DNA of 64,000 bases from Mycolicibacterium stellerae (GTDB taxonomy: Bacteria > Actinomycetota > Actinomycetes > Mycobacteriales > Mycobacteriaceae): contig NZ_RARC01000017.1 of the NCBI RefSeq assembly GCF_003719305.1, positions 1 through 64,000 on the forward strand, written 5' to 3'. Both the position numbers and the translations under genes were made by a program. The first letter of the stretch is position 1. The number at the start of each line of letters is the position of its first letter. A model generated the notes under the pieces. It was not told the DNA's origin, searched no databases, and saw only the letters and a list, made by a program, of their open reading frames with translations. Below are positions 36,552 through 44,781 of the stretch, in pieces.

Positions 36552-37753
36552 TGCGGTCCGTCGACGAGCACCAACGCGCCGTTGCTGGGTTGATCGCGCG
36601 ACGCGAACCCGTCGCGGTCGCGATCGCCGACGCGCTCGGGCTTGCTCTTGCCGAGGATGTCGTTGCGCCGCTTTCCCTTCCGGGTTTCGACAATTCGGCC
36701 ATGGACGGCTACGCCGTCGTCGCCGAAGACATTTCGGGGGCCTGCGACCAACAGCCGGTGATGCTGCCGGTCGCCGAGGACATCCCCGCGGGCCGAACCG
36801 ACCCGCTGACGCTGAAACCCGGCACGGCACACCGAATCATGACGGGCGCGCCGCTTCCGTCGGGCGCCACCGCCGTGGTGCCCGTCGAACTGACCGACGG
36901 TGCGACGGACACCGTTGCGATCCGCGCGACCGCGACCGCGGGAGCGCACATCCGACGCGCTGGCGAGGACGTCGAAGCGGGCACCACCGTGCTGCGGGCA
37001 GGCCAGGTCGTGACGCCCGCGGTGCTGGGGCTCGTTGCTGCCCTCGGCCTCGATGAGCTGAAAGTTGTTCCCCGGCAACGGGTTGTGGTGATGTCTACCG
37101 GCTCCGAGCTGGTGGCGCCCGGCACGCCGTTGAAACCCGGTCAGATCTACGAGTCGAACGCGGTGATGCTTGCCGCGGCCGCGAAAGACGCGGGCGCGCA
37201 GGTGACAACGGCGCCGATGAGCAGTGACGACGTCGACGAATTCCGAGCGGTGCTGGCCCGTCACGCCGGCGAGGCCGACCTGATCATCACCACCGGCGGC
37301 GTGAGTGCGGGCGCCTATGAGGTCGTCAAGGACGCGCTTTGGGCCGCGGGGGTGGAATTCGTCAAGGTGGCGATGCAACCGGGCATGCCGCAGGGTGCAG
37401 GCCGGATAGGCGACACCCCGATCATCACGCTGCCGGGCAATCCGGTCAGCGCACTTGTGTCGTTCGAGGTCTTCATCCGAGCACCCCTCCGCGAAGCGAT
37501 GGGACTGCCACAGGCCCAGCGACCGCTGCTGACGGCCGAGCTCGAGGAGGATCTGAAGTCACCGCGGGGCAAGCGGCAGTTTCGGCGTGGCGTGCTGGAC
37601 GCCGACAAGCGCGCGGTCAGCAGCTACGGGCCGCCCGCGTCGCATCATCTGCGCTGGCTGGCGTCGGCGAACTGTCTCCTGGAGATCGACGAGGACGTCG
37701 TGGAACTGACCGCGGGATCTCCTGTGCGGGTTTGGGACCTATCGAGCGGGTAG
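36551..37753 (+). CDS. moeA: Molybdopterin molybdenumtransferase MoeA
   Basis: 400 residues. MoeA inserts molybdate into adenylylated molybdopterin, the last step of Mo-cofactor synthesis. Signatures: PGFDNSAMDGYAV near residue 45, RIMTGAPLP, the MogA-like core VVVMSTGSELVAPG and ITTGGVSAGAYEVVKDAL, and ITLPGNPVSALVSFEVF. It is translationally coupled to the SDR gene and 22 bp ahead of psd. By synteny it is the moeA2-type copy in mycobacteria (recalled). Confidence 0.93.
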   Translation: MRSVDEHQRAVAGLIARREPVAVAIADALGLALAEDVVAPLSLPGFDNSAMDGYAVVAEDISGACDQQPVMLPVAEDIPAGRTDPLTLKPGTAHRIMTGAPLPSGATAVVPVELTDGATDTVAIRATATAGAHIRRAGEDVEAGTTVLRAGQVVTPAVLGLVAALGLDELKVVPRQRVVVMSTGSELVAPGTPLKPGQIYESNAVMLAAAAKDAGAQVTTAPMSSDDVDEFRAVLARHAGEADLIITTGGVSAGAYEVVKDALWAAGVEFVKVAMQPGMPQGAGRIGDTPIITLPGNPVSALVSFEVFIRAPLREAMGLPQAQRPLLTAELEEDLKSPRGKRQFRRGVLDADKRAVSSYGPPASHHLRWLASANCLLEIDEDVVELTAGSPVRVWDLSSG

Positions 37754-37775
37754 CCACCCGTAGAATCGCGACACG

Positions 37776-38477
37776 ATGGCCAGACGCCCCGACCTCAGAT
37801 CAGGCCCCGCGCGACTGGTGGCCCTGGCGAGAACCACGATCCCCCCGATGCATCCCGCCGGCCTACCATTCGTCGGCGCGGCCCTCGCGGTCGCAGCGGC
37901 GGGCCGCCGACATCGGTGGCTGCGCAACGCCGGCCTGCTGGCCGCGGGTGCCAACGCCGCGTTCTTCCGCCACCCGCCCCGCGTGCCGCCGACCCGCCCC
38001 GGCGTGGTCGTGGCTCCCGCCGACGGGCTGATCTGCCTCGTCGAGGATGCGGTGCCGCCCGCCGAGCTGAACCTGCCAGACCGGCCGATGCCTCGAATCA
38101 GCATCTTCCTGTCGATCTTCGACGCCCACGTCCAGCGCATCCCGATAAGCGGTGAGGTGGTGTCGGTCGTGCACCGCCCTGGGCTTTACAGATCCGCCGA
38201 GCTCGCCGCCGCCAGCGCGGACAACGAACGCAACAGCGTGCTGATCCGCACCCCGGACGGGCACGAGGTGGTGGCCGTCCAGATCGCGGGGCTGGTGGCC
38301 CGCCGCATCGTCTGCGACATCCGGCCTGGCGAGAAGGTGGCGATCGGCAACACCTACGGCCTCATCCGGTACGGGTCGCGGCTGGACACCTACCTGCCGG
38401 AGGGCACAGAGCCACTGGTGCTGCCGGGTCAACGGGCGGTCGGCGGCGAGACGATCCTTGCGGAGCTACCGCGGTGA
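37776..38477 (+). CDS. psd: Phosphatidylserine decarboxylase proenzyme
   Basis: 233 residues. It decarboxylates phosphatidylserine to phosphatidylethanolamine at the membrane, using a pyruvoyl group made by self-cleavage. The short bacterial type is shown by VAPADGLICLVED, FLSIFDAHVQRIP (catalytic His), NERNSVL, IAGLVARRIVC and the cleavage site RYGSRLD near residue 205, a GS variant of LGST. The N-terminal hydrophobic segments anchor it. It overlaps pssA by four bases (GTGA), so substrate-making and substrate-using enzymes are co-translated. Confidence 0.94.
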   Translation: MARRPDLRSGPARLVALARTTIPPMHPAGLPFVGAALAVAAAGRRHRWLRNAGLLAAGANAAFFRHPPRVPPTRPGVVVAPADGLICLVEDAVPPAELNLPDRPMPRISIFLSIFDAHVQRIPISGEVVSVVHRPGLYRSAELAAASADNERNSVLIRTPDGHEVVAVQIAGLVARRIVCDIRPGEKVAIGNTYGLIRYGSRLDTYLPEGTEPLVLPGQRAVGGETILAELPR

Positions 38478-39340
38478 AGCCGCGCGTCAAGAGGCCTGTC
38501 GTCAGCCTGCGCATGTTGCCGAGCGCGATGACGGTCGCGGCGATCTGCCTCGGGTTGTCGGCGGTGAAGTTCGCGCTCGACGACAGGCCGACCGAGGCGA
38601 TGGCGTTTCTGGCCGTGGCCGCGATCCTTGATGCGCTCGACGGTCGCATCGCCCGGCTGCTCAAGGCCACGTCGAAGATGGGCGAGGAGATCGACTCCCT
38701 CGCCGATGCAGTGAACTTCGGTGTCGCACCGGCATTCATCGTCTACGGCACGCTGCTGTCTCATTCGCGCATCGGCTGGATCGTCGTGCTCCTCTACGCC
38801 GTGTGCATCGTGCTGAGGCTGGCGCGGTACAACACGATGCTCGCCGAGGACCAACCGCCGTACACCAAGGAGTTCTTCGTCGGCATGCCCGCACCCGCGG
38901 GCGCGATCGGCGCGATCGGCCCGCTGGCGGCCAAATTGCAATTCGGCGACGGGTGGTGGACCTCGGAGCCCGCCGTGGTGATCTGGATGATCGGCGTCTC
39001 GCTCCTCGTGGTCAGCACCATCCCGATGCGCAAGGTGCACACCTTCGCGATATCGCAGAACATGGTGGTTCCGCTGCTGGCGCTGCTGGCGATCCTTGTC
39101 GCCGCCTCGATCCTCTACGGCTACATCGTCATCATGCTGATCATCTTGGGCTACGTGATCCACATTCCGTTCGCGATACGGACGGAGGCTTGGCTTTCGA
39201 AACACCCTGAGGTGTGGGGAGACAAGCCGAAGGAGCAGCGTCAGGCGCGGCGGGCGGTTCGCCGGGTCCGCCGGGCCCAGCCGCGCACCCACCGTCGTTC
39301 GATGGCCCGACTCGGGCTCCGCAGACCGCCGGGCCCCTGA
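38474..39340 (+). CDS. pssA: CDP-diacylglycerol-serine O-phosphatidyltransferase
   Basis: 288 residues, GTG start overlapping psd. It makes phosphatidylserine from CDP-diacylglycerol and serine. The CDP-alcohol phosphotransferase motif is complete: D56-G57-x2-A60-R61-x8-G70-x3-D74-x3-D78. Eight or so hydrophobic segments follow through residue 225. The basic C-terminal tail (RRAVRRVRRAQPRTHRRS) is cytoplasmic and could bind acidic lipid. With psd it forms the phosphatidylethanolamine pathway. Confidence 0.94.
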   Translation: MKPRVKRPVVSLRMLPSAMTVAAICLGLSAVKFALDDRPTEAMAFLAVAAILDALDGRIARLLKATSKMGEEIDSLADAVNFGVAPAFIVYGTLLSHSRIGWIVVLLYAVCIVLRLARYNTMLAEDQPPYTKEFFVGMPAPAGAIGAIGPLAAKLQFGDGWWTSEPAVVIWMIGVSLLVVSTIPMRKVHTFAISQNMVVPLLALLAILVAASILYGYIVIMLIILGYVIHIPFAIRTEAWLSKHPEVWGDKPKEQRQARRAVRRVRRAQPRTHRRSMARLGLRRPPGP

Positions 39341-39341
39341 T

Positions 39342-41543
39342 ATGACCGGGTTCGACGTAGCGGACCGCCCGACGCCACGGCAGCAGCTCACACTCACCGC
39401 GCGGCTGAACACCTCGGCGCTGGACTCGCGTCGCGGTGTCGTCCGGCTTCATCCCGAAGCCATTGCGGCGCTGGGCATTCGGGAATGGGATGCGGTCTCG
39501 CTCACCGGATCGCGGACCACCGCGGCGGTGGCCGGGGTGGCGCCGGACGGTACCCCGGTCGGCACCGCGCTGCTCGACGACGTGACGCTGTCCAACGCCG
39601 GGCTGCGGGAGAACACGACGGTGCTCGTCGCGCCGGTGACGGTGTACGGCGCCCGGTCGGTGACGGTGCGCGGATCGAATCTGGCCACCCGGTCGATCTC
39701 GTCGGCGACCCTGCGCCAGGCGCTGCTCGGCAAGGTGATGACCGTCGGCGACACCGTGTCGCTGTTGCCGCGTGAGTTAGGGCCTGACATCCCGACTTCG
39801 GCGGCGAGCAGCGCGCTTGCCTCGGCCGTCGGGATCACCTGGACGTCGGAGCTGCTGACGGTGACCGGCGTCGACCCCGCCGGACCGGTTAGCGTGCAAC
39901 CGAATTCGGTGGTCAGCTGGGGCGACACAATCACGCCGCCAACACAGGCCGCGTCCGGTCAGTACGTCGTGATCACGCCCGACAAGTCGGCGACGGTCAA
40001 CATCGACGACCTCAAGGGTTCGCACGCGCAGGCCAGCAGGCTGACCGAATGGCTGAAGCTCGCACTCGACCAGCCGGAGTTGCTCCAAACCTTGGGCGCC
40101 AAACCGAATCTCGGCGTGCTCGTGTCCGGGCCCGCGGGTGTCGGTAAAGCGGCGCTGGTGCGTGCGGTGTGCGCAGACCGGCGGTTGGTCGAACTCGACG
40201 GGCCCGAGGTGGGCGCGCTGCGCGCCGAGGACCGGCTGAAAAGCGTTGCATCGGCGGTGGCGAGCGTGCGCGACGGCGGCGGCGTCCTGCTGATCACCGA
40301 CGTCGATGCGCTGCTGCCGACGGCGGCTGACCCGGTGTCGACGCTGATCCTCACCGAGCTGCGCAACGCGGTCGCCACACCCGGCGTCGCCTTCGTCGCC
40401 ACCTCGCAGCGACCCGACGACCTCGACCCGCGACTGCGGGCACCCGACCTGTGCGACCGCGAACTCGGCCTCAGCCTGCCCGACGGAGCAGTCCGCAAGC
40501 AGCTTCTCGAGGTGTTGCTGCGCGACGTGCCGGCCGAGGACCTGAACCTCGACGAAATCAGCGAACGCACACCGGGTTTCGTGGTCGCCGACCTGGCCGC
40601 GCTGGTGCGCGAGGCCGCGCTTCGGGCGGCGGCGAGGGCCAGCGAGGACGAGAAGCCCCCGACGCTGACGCAGGACGACCTGACGGGTGCGCTCAGCGTA
40701 ATCCGGCCGCTGTCGCGGTCGGCCTCCGAAGAGGTGGCCGTCGGTTCTGTCACGCTCGACGATGTCGGCGACATGGTCGAGACGAAGCAGGCGCTCACCG
40801 AAGCGGTGTTGTGGCCGCTGCAGCATCCCGAGACGTTCGAGCGGCTCGGCGTCGATCCGCCGCGCGGCGTGCTGCTGTACGGGCCGCCCGGCTGCGGTAA
40901 GACGTTCATCGTGCGCGCGCTGGCCAGCTCCGGGCGGCTGTCCGTGCACGCGGTCAAGGGCGCCGAGCTGATGGACAAGTGGGTCGGCGCATCGGAGAAG
41001 GCCGTTCGCGACCTGTTCCGTCGGGCCCGCGACTCCGCGCCGTCGCTGATTTTCCTCGACGAGCTCGACGCGCTTGCGCCACGGCGCGGGCAGAGTTTCG
41101 ACTCCGGGGTCACCGACCGCGTGGTGGCCGCACTGCTGACCGAGCTCGACGGCATCGAGCCGTTGCGCAACGTGGTGGTGCTCGGCGCGACGAACCGGCC
41201 AGACCTGATCGACCCGGCACTACTTCGGCCGGGACGGCTGGAGAAGCTGGTGTTCGTCGAGCCGCCCGACGCCGCGGCCCGACGCGACATCCTGCGCACC
41301 GCGGGCAAGGCCGTTCCGCTCAGCGACGACGTCAACCTCGACGCCCTCGCCGACGACCTCGACGGCTACAGCGCTGCCGATTGCGTCGCGCTCCTGCGTG
41401 AGGCCGCGTTGACCGCGATGCGGCGTTCGATCGACGCCGCGGATGTGACGGCCGCCGACGTCGCAAAGGCCCGCGAAAACGTTCGCCCTTCGCTGGACCC
41501 GGTCCAGGTCGAGGCGCTGCGCGCGTTCTCGGCCACCCGCTGA
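39342..41543 (+). CDS. Tandem AAA ATPase (CDC48/VCP-like)
   Basis: 733 residues. The N-terminal 200 residues are a double-psi barrel-like substrate domain (GVVRLHPEAIAALGIREWDA, VGDTVSLLPREL). Two AAA modules follow. The first has GPAGVGKAA (about 261) with alanine in place of the usual Thr/Ser after lysine, and LLITDVDALLP. The second is canonical, with GPPGCGKTF (about 514), FLDELDALAPRRG (about 570) and the NRPDLIDPALLRPGR arginine-finger segment. It probably unfolds proteins; only the second site looks fully competent. From memory this is the Rv0435c orthologue, next to pssA. Confidence 0.92.
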   Translation: MTGFDVADRPTPRQQLTLTARLNTSALDSRRGVVRLHPEAIAALGIREWDAVSLTGSRTTAAVAGVAPDGTPVGTALLDDVTLSNAGLRENTTVLVAPVTVYGARSVTVRGSNLATRSISSATLRQALLGKVMTVGDTVSLLPRELGPDIPTSAASSALASAVGITWTSELLTVTGVDPAGPVSVQPNSVVSWGDTITPPTQAASGQYVVITPDKSATVNIDDLKGSHAQASRLTEWLKLALDQPELLQTLGAKPNLGVLVSGPAGVGKAALVRAVCADRRLVELDGPEVGALRAEDRLKSVASAVASVRDGGGVLLITDVDALLPTAADPVSTLILTELRNAVATPGVAFVATSQRPDDLDPRLRAPDLCDRELGLSLPDGAVRKQLLEVLLRDVPAEDLNLDEISERTPGFVVADLAALVREAALRAAARASEDEKPPTLTQDDLTGALSVIRPLSRSASEEVAVGSVTLDDVGDMVETKQALTEAVLWPLQHPETFERLGVDPPRGVLLYGPPGCGKTFIVRALASSGRLSVHAVKGAELMDKWVGASEKAVRDLFRRARDSAPSLIFLDELDALAPRRGQSFDSGVTDRVVAALLTELDGIEPLRNVVVLGATNRPDLIDPALLRPGRLEKLVFVEPPDAAARRDILRTAGKAVPLSDDVNLDALADDLDGYSAADCVALLREAALTAMRRSIDAADVTAADVAKARENVRPSLDPVQVEALRAFSATR

Positions 41544-41547
41544 GTGA

Positions 41548-42600
41548 TTACGGTCGCGCCTCGAGCACGAGGTTGAACGGTGTCTCGGTGGCACGCCGGA
41601 ATCGAGTGAAGCCGCCGCCGTCGACGACGACCTCGCGCAGCCGGGCTTCACCGGCCTGAGCGCCAAGAGCAGGACCCTTGCGCGCCAACGAAACCGGCAC
41701 GCAGATCTGCGTGGAAGCGCCGTACATCACTCGGCCGACCGGGTTCAGGTTGTCTGCAAGCCGGTCGTTGGCGAACGGCTCAACGATCATCGCGGTGCCG
41801 TCGTCGCTGATCGCCTCGCGAGCGTGCCGAGACACACCGACCGGATCCCCCATGTCGTGCAGGCAGTCGAAGAATGCGATCAGGTCGAAATCCGTGCCCG
41901 GATATCCGACCGCATCGGCGACCTCGAACCGCGCATTGGAGGCACCTGCCGCCGCCGCCTTTTCGGTTGCGGCACTGATCGATTCGTCGTGGTAGTCGTA
42001 GCCGACGAATTCCGAATCCGGATATGTCAGCGCCATCAGGATGGTGCTGGCGCCGTGCCCGCAGCCGACGTCGGCGACCTTGGCCCCGCGCTGCAGCTTG
42101 TCGACGACGCCGTCCAGCGCGGGCAGCCACGAGCCGATCAGGTTGGTGTTGTAGCCGGCCCGGAAGAACCGCTCGGTTCCCTCGAAAAGGCACCGATGGT
42201 GCTCGCCCCACTCCATGCCTGCCCCGGACCGGAAGTTGTCGAGGGTGCTCTCGAGCGCGTGGAACGTCGCCTCGACGATGTTGTATGCGCCCGGCATGTC
42301 GACGGGGCCGTTCGGGTCGGTCAGGCACAGCGCCTGCTCAGGGCTCAGCGACCACTCGTCGCGAGCGGGGTCGTACTCGACATATCCGCCTGCGCCTTGA
42401 TTGCCCAGCCATTCGCGGACGTAGCGCTCGTCGGTGCCGGTGCGCTGCGCCAGTTGGGCCGACGTGATGGCGCCTTTCGCCAATTCGCGGTACAGCCCGA
42501 GCCGATCGCCGACCAGTATCAGCGCCGCGCTCATCGCGGCGCCGAGATCGCCCACCGCCTTGCCGAGGAATTCGTTCAACTTGGTCTCGTCGACAGCCAT
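41548..42600 (-). CDS. Class I SAM-dependent methyltransferase with winged-helix N-terminus
   Basis: 350 residues. Residues 15-90 form a helical/winged-helix dimerisation domain (LGLYRELAKG, TSAQLAQRTGTDERYVREWL). The SAM site VADVGCGHGASTILMA lies near 165, followed by FVGYDYHDESI and DLIAFFDCLHDMGDP. This is the actinobacterial family often annotated as Rv2258c-like methyltransferase; substrates are unproven. It is convergent with the AAA ATPase and transcribed from the inverted-repeat promoter region at 42683-42744. Confidence 0.88.
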   Translation of the reverse strand: MAVDETKLNEFLGKAVGDLGAAMSAALILVGDRLGLYRELAKGAITSAQLAQRTGTDERYVREWLGNQGAGGYVEYDPARDEWSLSPEQALCLTDPNGPVDMPGAYNIVEATFHALESTLDNFRSGAGMEWGEHHRCLFEGTERFFRAGYNTNLIGSWLPALDGVVDKLQRGAKVADVGCGHGASTILMALTYPDSEFVGYDYHDESISAATEKAAAAGASNARFEVADAVGYPGTDFDLIAFFDCLHDMGDPVGVSRHAREAISDDGTAMIVEPFANDRLADNLNPVGRVMYGASTQICVPVSLARKGPALGAQAGEARLREVVVDGGGFTRFRRATETPFNLVLEARP

Positions 42601-42682
42601 GGCTGCCTCATTTCAGGTTGTCGGGTTCTGGCGCCTTCATGGTCCTGCGCATCACGGGCCTGCGGACGAGATTCGACAACTA

Positions 42683-42744
42683 GATCTTGACAGTGGCTAG
42701 TTGAAAGCGCATAGTCATATCAGAAACTAGGCACTGTCAAGATC
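42683..42744. promoter_or_regulatory. Near-perfect 20-bp inverted repeat with divergent promoter elements
   Basis: GATCTTGACAGTGGCTAGTT (42683-42702) is repeated inverted at 42725-42744 with 19 of 20 positions matching, around a 22-bp centre. Each arm contains TTGACA. On the plus strand TTGACA (42687-42692), 17 bp and CATAGT (42710-42715) make a promoter for the DUF1707 gene. On the minus strand TTGACA (42740-42735) lies 18 bp from GACTAT (42716-42711), toward the methyltransferase gene. The 5' leaders would be about 40 nt and 105 nt. A regulator binding both arms would control both genes. Confidence 0.75.
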
Positions 42745-42760
42745 GAGACGGAGGCACGCC

Positions 42761-43222
42761 ATGACCGCCCCAACGAATCCGTCCATTCGGGCCGGCGACC
42801 GCGAGCGGGAGAAGACCGCGAACCAACTCGGTTCGGCACTGGCCCAGGGGTACCTCGCAATGGACGAATACGAGACCCGGCTACAGGCCGCATTCGCCGC
42901 CAACACCACCGCCGAGCTGCGCCGGCTCCTCGCCGATCTGCCGCTGGCCCAGTTGCGGCGCAACGACCCGCGACGCAGGGAGGCACGTCGGGCCGCCGCG
43001 CGCCGCGGCGTCCGGATCCATCTGGCCGGCTACCTGGCGATGGTCGTCGTCGTGCTCACAGTGTGGCTCGCCGTCGGGCTGAGCGCCGGCGCCTGGTACT
43101 TCTGGCCGGTCTGGCCCATCCTCGGCGCGGGCATCGGCGTCATCGGCCACGCACTGCCGATCCGGTTCACGACGGGGTGCGGCGCGCGTCAGGGCTCGAT
43201 CAGCCCCGCGCGGATTGCATAG
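42761..43222 (+). CDS. DUF1707 membrane protein
   Basis: 153 residues, GGAGG ribosome site 6 bp ahead. The first 55 residues are DUF1707 (IRAGDREREKTANQLGSALA, GYLAMDEYETRL, TTAELRRLLADLP). A basic linker and a two-helix membrane hairpin (about 87-108 and 113-130) follow, as in the common DUF1707-2TM proteins of actinobacteria. Function is unknown; several members are found near regulators or stress genes. It shares the inverted-repeat control region with the divergent methyltransferase. Confidence 0.85.
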   Translation: MTAPTNPSIRAGDREREKTANQLGSALAQGYLAMDEYETRLQAAFAANTTAELRRLLADLPLAQLRRNDPRRREARRAAARRGVRIHLAGYLAMVVVVLTVWLAVGLSAGAWYFWPVWPILGAGIGVIGHALPIRFTTGCGARQGSISPARIA

Positions 43223-43301
43223 CGGAGCACCGCCTCCTCGCGCGGCGTGAGGATCGTGTCGGGAAGCGCGTCGCCCTGGCGTGGGTCTATGCCTGGCTGC
43301 G

Positions 43302-44735
43302 CTACTTCTGAGCTGTCCGTTTCCAGTGGGCGATCGCGGCCGCGATGTGCGCTTCGGTCGGCACCTGGTCATCGGCCCACCCGACGTAGCAGTCCGGGCG
43401 CACCAGCACGGCGGCAGGCAGATCGCTGTCGCGGTGGGTGGCATGCACGACGTCGGCGCGATCGACGTCGACCTCTCCGTTCGTCAGCATCACGAACCGG
43501 CCCTCGCGCAGCAGCTCGTAGAGCCGGGTGCCGCCGCAATCGGTGTCGGGCATGCGCTTGCCGATCAAGCGGTGCTCCCCGCGAGATGCGCGTGGATAGT
43601 CGATGCCGATCTGGCTGAGGCGGCCCGCCATGAACCGACGGCCCGCTGGCAGCCGGGTGATCGTCCCGATGGCGAGGGACTGCACCAGCCGCTGCGCCTT
43701 GGACCGGCCGAGCACCAGTTGGTTGAACGCGTCGGTCAGCCGGAGCACCGCCGCGCCGACGGGACGACGCTCGCTCTCATAGCTGTCCAGCAGCCAGCCC
43801 GGCGCCGTGCCGCCCACCGCCTCGGCGAGCTTCCAGCCCAGGTTCATCGCGTCGGCGATGCCGGTGTTCATGCCCTGCCCGCCGAGCGGCGAATGGACAT
43901 GCGCGGCGTCCCCGGCGATGAACACCCGCCCGGCCCGGTAACGCTCGGCCTGCTTGCGTTCGGACAGGAACCGCGAGCTCCAGCGCATGTCGGTCATGCC
44001 GTAGTCCTCGTCGGCGATGCGGTGGAACGAGTCGCGGATCTCGTCGAAGGTGACCGGCTCCTTCAGCGGCGCCTGCTCCCGCAGCCGGTCCCATGCGATG
44101 GCGCGAAACCAGCCGTCGCCGAACGGGATAATCAGCACCGCACCGCGCTCGTTGGTCACGCCGGACAACGTCTCCTGCGGTGCCCGCGTCAGGTGCACGT
44201 CGGCGAGCAGGATGTGGGTTTCGTACTGCTTGCCGGTGAACTCGATACCGGCCAGGCGCCGGACGGTGCTGTGCGCGCCGTCGCAGCCGACGACGTAGCG
44301 CGTCGAGATGGACGTGCCGTCTGCGCACTGCACGTTGACGCCGTGATCGTCCTCGGCCAGCCCGACCACCTCGGCGCCGCGCGCGACCTGCACCCCGAGG
44401 TCGTCGACCCGCGTCTGCAACACCTGCTCGGTGCCGCTCTGCGGGACGATCAACAGCATGCCGAATCTGCTCGGCAGCTCCCGCAGGTTCATCGTCACCC
44501 CGCCGGGCGGCGCGACCTCGTAGACCGGCGTCCCGCGCGTCAGCAGCTCGTCGGCCAACCCGCGCGCGTCGAGCAGCTCGAGCGTGCGCGCGTGCACGGC
44601 GAACGCCCTTGTGATGTTCGGCATGTCGACGCGCTCTTCGAGCAGCTGCACCTTTGCGCCGCCGACCGCCAGTTCGGCGGCCATCATCAGGCCGGTCGGT
44701 CCGGCGCCGACCACTACCACATCGGGGGTATCCAC
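43302..44735 (-). CDS. FAD-dependent aromatic-ring monooxygenase (PheA/TetX-like)
   Basis: 477 residues from the GTG at 44735 (VDTPDVVVVGAGPTGLMMAA); a longer ATG start at 44783 would overlap the divergent mrpA start. Class A flavoprotein hydroxylase: GAGPTG (10-15), VVGCDGAHSTVRR and the FAD/NADPH motif GDAAHVHSPLGGQGMNTGIA followed by DAMNLGWKLA. It hydroxylates an aromatic or polyketide-like substrate with NAD(P)H and O2. Members include polyketide hydroxylases and rifampicin monooxygenases; which one cannot be read here. The RBS ahead of 44735 is weak, so the start is uncertain. Confidence 0.88.
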   Translation of the reverse strand: MDTPDVVVVGAGPTGLMMAAELAVGGAKVQLLEERVDMPNITRAFAVHARTLELLDARGLADELLTRGTPVYEVAPPGGVTMNLRELPSRFGMLLIVPQSGTEQVLQTRVDDLGVQVARGAEVVGLAEDDHGVNVQCADGTSISTRYVVGCDGAHSTVRRLAGIEFTGKQYETHILLADVHLTRAPQETLSGVTNERGAVLIIPFGDGWFRAIAWDRLREQAPLKEPVTFDEIRDSFHRIADEDYGMTDMRWSSRFLSERKQAERYRAGRVFIAGDAAHVHSPLGGQGMNTGIADAMNLGWKLAEAVGGTAPGWLLDSYESERRPVGAAVLRLTDAFNQLVLGRSKAQRLVQSLAIGTITRLPAGRRFMAGRLSQIGIDYPRASRGEHRLIGKRMPDTDCGGTRLYELLREGRFVMLTNGEVDVDRADVVHATHRDSDLPAAVLVRPDCYVGWADDQVPTEAHIAAAIAHWKRTAQK

Positions 44736-44781
44736 GGGCCGGATGCTAGCTGCATCGGCCCACGTAGACTGGGGTTCAGCC

